From NCBI RefSeq assembly GCF_001719045.1, contig NZ_CP015423.1, forward strand, positions 4,711,501-4,775,500: 64,000 bases of DNA, given 5' to 3'. The position numbers and the translations under genes are program-made. The stretch is from Paenibacillus polymyxa. GTDB taxonomy: Bacteria; Bacillota; Bacilli; Paenibacillales; Paenibacillaceae. The notes beneath the pieces are model-generated. The model was not told the DNA's origin. It saw nothing but the letters and a program-made list of their open reading frames with translations, and searched no databases. The number at the start of each line of letters is the position of its first letter. The first letter of the stretch is position 1. Of this stretch, positions 58,299 through 64,000 are shown in pieces.

Positions 58299-60281
58299 TT
58301 ACTTCTTTGTTTGTGGTTCCCATTCGCGAATAAGATCGTATGTGATAACCTGATCAGATATGTTCAACCGATTGAGAGCTTCGGTATATCCCGGTCCGCA
58401 GGCGTTGACATCTGTAGGCTGGCCTGTACTCAGGTTGTAACAGGTTCCTTTGGAGAATGTACCGTCCTCCGATGGAATGTAGTACACTCGTCCATCGGTG
58501 AAAGCACCAGTACGCAGTACAACCATACGAGGCTTCCCGCTAAACAGATCGTTTCCCATAAAATGATATGGTTTTGTAGAAATCCCAAGTAGGTGCATTA
58601 CGGAAGGCGTCAGATCCAACTGACCTGCCGGTTCCGAATACGTGCCCGCCTGACTTCCATCAGGAAGATGCACAAGCAATGGTACCTGATTCATGATTTT
58701 CTGCATGTCGAGATCCGTAAGTGGCTTGTCTAAAAATTTCTCATACAGTGCTTTGTCTTTAATAGAATTGTCATGATCCCCATAAAACATCAGGATCGTA
58801 TTATCCCATAATCCGTCTTTCTTCATCTGATCTACCAATTCGCCCAGAGCTTCATCCACATAATGGACGGATTTCAGATAGTCTCCGAATATCGTGCCTT
58901 CAAACTCGCCAACATCTAAATCTACCGCGTCAGGTGACAGGTTGTACGGATGATGGCTCGAGATACCGACCATATAGGCGTAGAACGGCTGCTTAACTTC
59001 GGTGGTGAGATCATTGAGCGTTTGACGGAAAAAGGATTTATCTCCCAGGGACCAACCCAGTGGCTCATCTATTTTAAAATCTTTTTTACTGTAGAACTTG
59101 TCATAGTTCATTGCCTTATACATGGTGTAACGGTTCCAGAAGCTGCTGTCGTACACGTGAAACGCATTGGGACTATACCCAGTATCCTTCAAAATGGAAG
59201 GTAACGTATCGAATTTATGGTCCGCATAACGGATAAATACGGAGCCTGTAGGGAGCGGATGCAGCGAAGCATGTGTAGAGAAGTCCGCGTCCGAAGTACG
59301 GCCCTGCGCAGTTTGGTGAAAATAATTGTTGAAATACATGCTTTCCTTCGTCAGTTTGTCAAAATTAGGCGTAATCGCTTGACCGTTGATCTGTTTGCCG
59401 ATAAAAAAGTTCATGAACGCTTCAGCTTGAATGACCATCACGTTTTTGCCCTTATACTTGCCAGATAGATCATTTTTAACCTGAAGCAACTTTTGATGCT
59501 GATTAAACCATTCCTTATCCTTATCGGATTCTGCTTGAGCCAGTGTAGGCTGGGGACCAAGGTGATCCTGACCATAGCGGTAGATGTCATATCCATGAAA
59601 TCCGATCAATCCAGTTACGTTGTACAAGGCCATCGACCACCAGTTGCCGACAAATATGCCAGTTGCCCACGTGGAGGTATAATATTTGATCGGACCAAAT
59701 GTCAATACATAGCCAATCAGGAAGGCCAATGCTCCTTTGGAGAAGCGAAGCAGAAATCTCTTTGTGAACGAGCTTCGGGATGTTTCTAAATAAGTATCAT
59801 TCGTTGTAAGTCGACGTCGTAAGGAAGCCACAAATATGACATACGGAATGAATAGAATCCAGTCTGCAAAAAAGAAAATGTCCCACCAGTACATAAGGGA
59901 TGCGATACTTCCGCCCAGAGAATCAACTTGTCCGGCTTGAAGTAAGACGGGAATCGTAATGAAATCCTGGAAATAACGATAATAAACCATGTCGGAATAA
60001 ATGAGCGCGGTGAGCAACATATCGAGCACCACAAGAGCAATCAAACGTCCGCGACGTGGCAGCCATAAGGTCCAGAAGCTCACAAGTAAAAGCGAACCAA
60101 TAGCGATGACATAATCCAGCGGATTCATGTCAATATTTTGGGCATGCAAGTTATAGTGAATCAGTACGAGCTTGCCGATCATAAGTACAAAAAACAGACC
60201 TAATCCAAAATATCGAGACAGCAGCATTCTGCTGAACGTGTTACCAGTGCGACTTGCACTGGACGTGCGAATAACCAACAC
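58299..60281 (-). CDS. LTA synthase/phosphoglycerol transferase family protein (660 aa)
   Basis: A polytopic membrane enzyme that moves glycerol phosphate from phosphatidylglycerol to a wall polymer or lipid anchor. Five hydrophobic helices at residues 20-230 are followed by an extracellular sulfatase-type domain. The nucleophile Thr lies in HQTAQGRTSDADFSTHASL. Metal-site residues appear in KNVMVIQAEAFMNFFIG, MVGISSHHPYNL and LMFYGDHDNSIKD. GTG 60281 follows GGGGGT. A Met 18 residues later is a weaker choice. LtaS is about 650 residues. Confidence 0.93.
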   Translation of the reverse strand: MLVIRTSSASRTGNTFSRMLLSRYFGLGLFFVLMIGKLVLIHYNLHAQNIDMNPLDYVIAIGSLLLVSFWTLWLPRRGRLIALVVLDMLLTALIYSDMVYYRYFQDFITIPVLLQAGQVDSLGGSIASLMYWWDIFFFADWILFIPYVIFVASLRRRLTTNDTYLETSRSSFTKRFLLRFSKGALAFLIGYVLTFGPIKYYTSTWATGIFVGNWWSMALYNVTGLIGFHGYDIYRYGQDHLGPQPTLAQAESDKDKEWFNQHQKLLQVKNDLSGKYKGKNVMVIQAEAFMNFFIGKQINGQAITPNFDKLTKESMYFNNYFHQTAQGRTSDADFSTHASLHPLPTGSVFIRYADHKFDTLPSILKDTGYSPNAFHVYDSSFWNRYTMYKAMNYDKFYSKKDFKIDEPLGWSLGDKSFFRQTLNDLTTEVKQPFYAYMVGISSHHPYNLSPDAVDLDVGEFEGTIFGDYLKSVHYVDEALGELVDQMKKDGLWDNTILMFYGDHDNSIKDKALYEKFLDKPLTDLDMQKIMNQVPLLVHLPDGSQAGTYSEPAGQLDLTPSVMHLLGISTKPYHFMGNDLFSGKPRMVVLRTGAFTDGRVYYIPSEDGTFSKGTCYNLSTGQPTDVNACGPGYTEALNRLNISDQVITYDLIREWEPQTKK

Positions 60282-60417
60282 TTTACCCCCTCTGGCAGAA
60301 ATGTTCGGCTAGTATAAACTACATATTAACGTAATGTTAAAACCGAAATGCCTTTAATTATTATAGCGCTCATCTCGCGCATTTCAATGATTAAGTAAAG
60401 AAAATACAGCACAAATC

Positions 60418-60455
60418 AGGCCAGAACAACGAACAGAGGGTTCGTTTCCTGGCCT
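60418..60455. terminator. Terminator-like hairpin downstream of the YpsC-type gene
   Basis: AGGCCAG pairs with CTGGCCT, extended by an inner GAAC/GTTC pairing. On the minus strand it is followed only by GATTTGTG, so termination may be weak. Confidence 0.5.
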
Positions 60456-60469
60456 AGGCTTCATCATAT

Positions 60470-61630
60470 TTAAGGCTGCAACGGCGAAGTATCTTTGCGG
60501 CGCGGAGGCAGAGGGCCTAGATACTGATAGTATTGGCATTCGATCCGGCCGTTAAACAACTTCCGGCGTTTGTCTGCTTTACGGCCCCAATAATGCTCAA
60601 ATTGCTTGGTGGAGCTGATGGCAAAGAAGGACCAAGTCTTCATCTCGGCTGCCGTGCGAGCGAGCGAACGGATCAGCTTTTCCACCTCGGATTGCTCGCT
60701 CAGTCTCTCGCCATAAGGTGGGTTTGTAATCATCACACCATATTGTCCTTCGAGTCTGACTTTAGTTACAGGCATCACCTTAAGAGGGATGTCTTTAGCA
60801 AAGCCTGCTGCTTTTACAGCTGCCTCAGCAACTTGTATGGCATTTGGGTCGATATCGCTACCTGCAATTTCAAAAGGAATGTCATCGCGGGTCAAATCCA
60901 TCGCCTCGTCACGAGCTTGATCCCATAATTCTCTGCCAATGACAGGCCAGTCTTCCGAGTTAAAGGTACGTCTCAGGCCTGGCGCAATGTTCCAGGCTTG
61001 CATGGCAGCTTCGACCAACAAAGTACCGGAACCGCAGCATGGGTCATAGAATGGTCGGTCAGGGCTCCAGCGACTAAGCTGAATAAGAGCAGAAGCCATC
61101 GTTTCTTTGAGAGGCGCCTCTGTAACGAGCTTACGGTAGCCGCGTTTGTGCAGTCCTGGACCGGTTGTATCAAGTGTCAGCAACGCACGATCATTCAATA
61201 GAATGACCTCAATGACGTAACGAGGGCCATCTTCAGCAAACCAATCTGTGTGGTAGGTTTCCTTGAGCTTCTCTACAATCGCCTTCTTGACGATTCCCTG
61301 ACTGGCTGGTACGCTACTAAGCTGTGATTTGTGCGAACGTCCCTCTACGGGAAATTCACCATCTACAGGAATCCAATCCTGCCAAGGCAATGCTTTGGTA
61401 CCCTCGAACAGCTCGTCGAAGGTAGTTGCAGCAAATTCACCCATTTTTATAAGCACGCGGTCTGATGTGCGAAGCCACAGGTTACACCGGCATATATCCA
61501 TATAATCTCCGGTAAAAACGACGCGGCCATTTTCAACGGTCAGATCTTCGTACCCGAGTTCTCTGAGTTCCCGGGCCACGACGGCTTCAAGTCCCATTGG
61601 CGCAGTTGCAATTAGTTGCAGTTGAGTCAT
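60470..61630 (-). CDS. ypsC: THUMP-domain 23S rRNA (guanine-N2) methyltransferase, YpsC/RlmL-N type (386 aa)
   Basis: A THUMP RNA-binding region (residues 1-160: LIATAPMGLEAVVARELREL, WLRTSDRVLIKMG) is followed by a Rossmann SAM methyltransferase: DPCCGSGTLLVEAAM (SAM loop), AGSDIDPNAIQVAEA, and the N-methylase motif NPPYGERL. Length matches stand-alone YpsC. Start ATG 61630. It lies between the LTA synthase gene and a divergent O-methyltransferase gene, with no functional link evident. Confidence 0.93.
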   Translation of the reverse strand: MTQLQLIATAPMGLEAVVARELRELGYEDLTVENGRVVFTGDYMDICRCNLWLRTSDRVLIKMGEFAATTFDELFEGTKALPWQDWIPVDGEFPVEGRSHKSQLSSVPASQGIVKKAIVEKLKETYHTDWFAEDGPRYVIEVILLNDRALLTLDTTGPGLHKRGYRKLVTEAPLKETMASALIQLSRWSPDRPFYDPCCGSGTLLVEAAMQAWNIAPGLRRTFNSEDWPVIGRELWDQARDEAMDLTRDDIPFEIAGSDIDPNAIQVAEAAVKAAGFAKDIPLKVMPVTKVRLEGQYGVMITNPPYGERLSEQSEVEKLIRSLARTAAEMKTWSFFAISSTKQFEHYWGRKADKRRKLFNGRIECQYYQYLGPLPPRRKDTSPLQP

Positions 61631-61787
61631 TAAACGTATTCACTCCGTCCCCATAATCATGTAAGCTTGGTTCAATCCCTATAGTATAGGTCATTGTACT
61701 CGAAGAGACAAATCATTAAGGTGAAAAATTTACGAAGGACACCACGTCCAACCTACGTTATGATTAAGCAAGAAGGAGAGATGAACC

Positions 61788-62432
61788 GTGGAAATTACAC
61801 CAAATATGACGCCTGAACAATATGTAGACCAGCTGGTACAAGAGGATGAAGCACTGCGCAGTATCAGGGAGGCTATCGTTAAAGAAGGTATGCCGGAAGT
61901 ATCCGTTGCCCACCCTTACGGAAAACTGTTGACCTTTCTAATTGAAGTATCTGGCGCACAGCATGTACTGGAAATCGGCGCATTAGGCGGCTACAGCGGA
62001 TTATGTCTGGCCCGTGGGCTGGGAGAAAAGGGTCGCATTGTGTCACTGGAGCTGAAAGAAGCGTACGCAGCGCTGGCACATCGACATATGGAAAACAACG
62101 GCTACGGTGACCGTGTCGAATACCGTATCGGACCCGCAGCGGACAGCTTGAAGGAACTTCAGGAAGAGGGAAGAACTTTCGATTTTTTCTTCATAGATGC
62201 AGATAAGGAAAATTACCCGGTGTATCTGGAATATGCGATTGCTCTGGCGAATCCGGGTGCCATTATTGCGGGAGACAACTGTTTCCTTCGCGGACGGACG
62301 CTGAATACGGATAAGAACGGCCCTGCCGTCCAAGCCGTGAGACGGTTTAACGAAACGATAGCAACAGATCCGCGGCTGGTCAGCACGCTTTTGCCAGCTT
62401 ACGATGGATTGGCGCTAGCTCGAGTTAAATAG
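61788..62432 (+). CDS. Class I SAM-dependent O-methyltransferase (214 aa)
   Basis: Same family as the gene at 3340: VLEIGALGGYSGLCLARGLG, SLELKEAYAALAHRHM, FDFFFIDADKENYPVYLEYA, IIAGDNCFLRG. GTG 61788 is seven bases after AAGGAGAG. It resembles the YrrM-type O-methyltransferases widespread in Bacilli. A tRNA-modifying role (TrmR) is known for YrrM, so housekeeping function is possible here rather than natural-product methylation. Confidence 0.9.
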   Translation: MEITPNMTPEQYVDQLVQEDEALRSIREAIVKEGMPEVSVAHPYGKLLTFLIEVSGAQHVLEIGALGGYSGLCLARGLGEKGRIVSLELKEAYAALAHRHMENNGYGDRVEYRIGPAADSLKELQEEGRTFDFFFIDADKENYPVYLEYAIALANPGAIIAGDNCFLRGRTLNTDKNGPAVQAVRRFNETIATDPRLVSTLLPAYDGLALARVK

Positions 62433-62459
62433 CATGCATTCCATATGTATAGCTATGTA

Positions 62460-62505
62460 AAAAAGAACCTCCTTGTCCACAGCAGCGTGAATAAGGAGGT
62501 TCTTG
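62460..62505 (-). terminator. Terminator of the MFS gene
   Basis: Read on the minus strand, AAGAACCTCCTT pairs with AAGGAGGTTCTT, followed by TTTT. It is 40 bases beyond the MFS stop and may also act on the converging O-methyltransferase transcript. Confidence 0.85.
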
Positions 62506-62541
62506 TCTGTTAAGGCAGGCTTGTCTTACCCTAAGATTATC

Positions 62542-63762
62542 TTACCTGAAATCAGGCGTAGCCTTACGATCAAAGAGCTTCATGCGTACCCAGAATATGT
62601 TGACGATTAACAGGACACCTGACATGATAAACAATCCTTCGATGCCAATAAACCCGGATAGTACCCCGCCAATGACAGCACCCAGCATATTGCCGAGCGC
62701 CAGCGAACTGGTATTGAAGCCGAAAGAACGGCTTTCCATTCCTTCCGGTGTATACGTGCGAATCAGCGCATTTACGCTTGGTAGCAGACCGCCCATAAAT
62801 ACACCCATGAAAAAACGGATAATGACAAGTTGCCATACTTCATTGACAAAAGCCTGCGGAATAAGCATAACCGCCGTTCCAAGCAGTGCAATGGTCAAGA
62901 TCTTGTGTGCTCCTATCTTGTCACTCAGTCTTCCAAGGAGCGGTGCAGCAACCATATTGGATACACCTGTAATAGCCGTAACAAACCCGGCAATCAGCGC
63001 AATTCCTTCTGCCGATCCATACAGCTTTTGCACATACAACGGCAGCAGAGACACCGTACTGATCATGGCAAACTGGAGCAGAAACGTTACGGTGAACAAA
63101 GCCGGAAGCTGGGGCGTATGGCTTAACTCCTTTAATCCGGCAAGAACCGAAATTTGTGGTATGCGTGCAGCTTCCGTTTTGCTGAAATTTTCTTTAACCA
63201 GAAACATTGCGATAAGCGAGGCTATAAAAATTAGAGTGCCTGTAATATAAAAGATCGGTCTGAAACCGACCCAGTCAGCCAAAAATCCGCCTAGCAGAGG
63301 GCCGAGAATCGTGCCAGCCATCTGACCGGATTGCATAATTCCCATAGCGAATCCGGTTCGCTCTTTGGGAGTGGTACCCGACACTAAGGAAATCGATGCC
63401 GGATTGAAACCCGAAATCGTACCGTTCAGCAGGCGAAGCGCCAGCAGTTGCCACGGGTGGGTGACCAAACCCATACATCCGATGACCAAAGCCATACCAA
63501 AGCCTGAGCGAAGCAGCATGACTTTACGTCCATATCGGTCAGCCAGCTTCCCCCACAAAGGCTGGAACATAAATGAGGTCAAAAAGTTAGCGGCAAAAAT
63601 AACTCCGGCCCATAGACCAATATCGTGCTCTCCCTTCACATGAAGGTCCTGAGCCAGATACAGGGCGAGGAACGGAGTAATCATCGTAATACCCGCATTG
63701 ACCAGAAACTGACCGAACCAAAGCACAATGAGATTGATTTTCCATGTCTCCCACGTTTTCAA
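62542..63762 (-). CDS. MFS drug-efflux-type transporter (406 aa)
   Basis: About twelve membrane segments, with MFS motif A in GKLADRYGRKVMLLRSGFGM and motif C-like GPLLGGFLADW in helix 5, typical of proton-driven drug exporters. Substrate unknown. The frame is open to 63870, but a -10-like TATACT near 63860 makes the upstream starts improbable. TTG 63762 after GGAAGTG begins LKTWETWKINLIVLWFGQFL, the normal family N-terminus. ATG 63852 remains an alternative. Confidence 0.88.
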   Translation of the reverse strand: MKTWETWKINLIVLWFGQFLVNAGITMITPFLALYLAQDLHVKGEHDIGLWAGVIFAANFLTSFMFQPLWGKLADRYGRKVMLLRSGFGMALVIGCMGLVTHPWQLLALRLLNGTISGFNPASISLVSGTTPKERTGFAMGIMQSGQMAGTILGPLLGGFLADWVGFRPIFYITGTLIFIASLIAMFLVKENFSKTEAARIPQISVLAGLKELSHTPQLPALFTVTFLLQFAMISTVSLLPLYVQKLYGSAEGIALIAGFVTAITGVSNMVAAPLLGRLSDKIGAHKILTIALLGTAVMLIPQAFVNEVWQLVIIRFFMGVFMGGLLPSVNALIRTYTPEGMESRSFGFNTSSLALGNMLGAVIGGVLSGFIGIEGLFIMSGVLLIVNIFWVRMKLFDRKATPDFR

Positions 63763-63995
63763 TGTGCTTTCACTTCCTTTCTGCCCATTCTCATCCTGTT
63801 GTAAATTCCTACTTATCAAAGCATAACTTCTCCCGAGCTTTAAAAAAGCCATTTCTCTAGTATAGCACACTTCATTGAAACTTTATCCAAATGTCATGGG
63901 TTTGTCATGGTTTGTTCGAGAGCTGCGGTTGTTACGACTCTTGAAAAAGGGCATAATAAATATAGTATTTATGATTCGAACTGGAGGCTGAAGTC

Positions 63996-64000
63996 ATGAC
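63996..64000 (+). CDS. Start of a gene cut by the right edge
   Basis: ATG 63996 lies eight bases after GGAGG (63983-63987), a convincing translation start. Only one codon is visible, so nothing can be said of the product. Confidence 0.5.

Overview
The window looks like chromosomal DNA of a low-to-mid GC, spore-forming Firmicute. My inference is Paenibacillus, probably the P. polymyxa group. The grounds are a YjcZ-type spore peptide, YtxH and YuzB (DUF1450) proteins, a lipoteichoic acid synthase family protein, CIRCE, cre (CcpA) and AraR sites of Bacillus type, strong AGGAGG ribosome binding sites with frequent TTG/GTG starts, and many intrinsic terminators. No phage genome, insertion sequence, CRISPR array or rRNA was seen. 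There is one tRNA.

Layout. 1-10.3 kb: a chemoreceptor between two copies of a terminator-plus-25-bp repeat; a LysR/O-methyltransferase divergent pair; the fructose operon fruR-fruK-fruA with a cre site and candidate operators; a LysR/tautomerase/CMD divergent unit; and the C-terminal remnant of a GH1 6-phospho-beta-glucosidase. 10.4-19.4 kb: LysR plus a MetE-like methyltransferase, a DUF1036 protein, an XRE/HEPN-like divergent pair, a YjcZ peptide, a phosphodiester glycosidase, a beta-propeller gene split by a probable frameshift, and a SMI1/KNR4 protein. 19.4-28.4 kb: htpG behind a sigma-A promoter and a CIRCE element, an orphan colicin-immunity-like gene, a two-gene carboxy(nor)spermidine pathway, two secreted PPC-like paralogues, two GNATs, a candidate pseudoknotted small RNA on the minus strand, and tRNA-Leu(CAG).

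28.4-36.1 kb: an oxidoreductase/HxlR pair, fabV, and an arabinose cluster (araM, araR, araB). All three ara promoters carry an AraR box, and those of araM and araB also carry a cre match. 36.2-50 kb is the most unusual region, a polymorphic-toxin island. It holds a duplicated-HTH regulator, a 24-codon leader ORF, a 1080-residue secreted repeat protein, an 1818-residue RHS/YD protein with a Hint domain and a C-terminal toxin, and a likely immunity gene. Downstream lie a second toxin tip and immunity gene, both inactivated, a membrane protein, and a third orphan RHS-core/Hint/toxin cassette with its own candidate immunity gene. Toxin tips appear to be swapped by recombination through the conserved RHS-core/Hint DNA.

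50-64 kb is housekeeping and cell envelope: polysaccharide deacetylase, holin-like protein, Dabb protein, YutE-like HepT homologue, SufR-like regulator, YtxH, glutamate racemase, LysM-M14 peptidase, a His-substituted IscA/HesB-like protein next to YuzB, LTA synthase family protein, a YpsC-type RNA methyltransferase, a second O-methyltransferase, an MFS exporter, and the first codon of a further gene.
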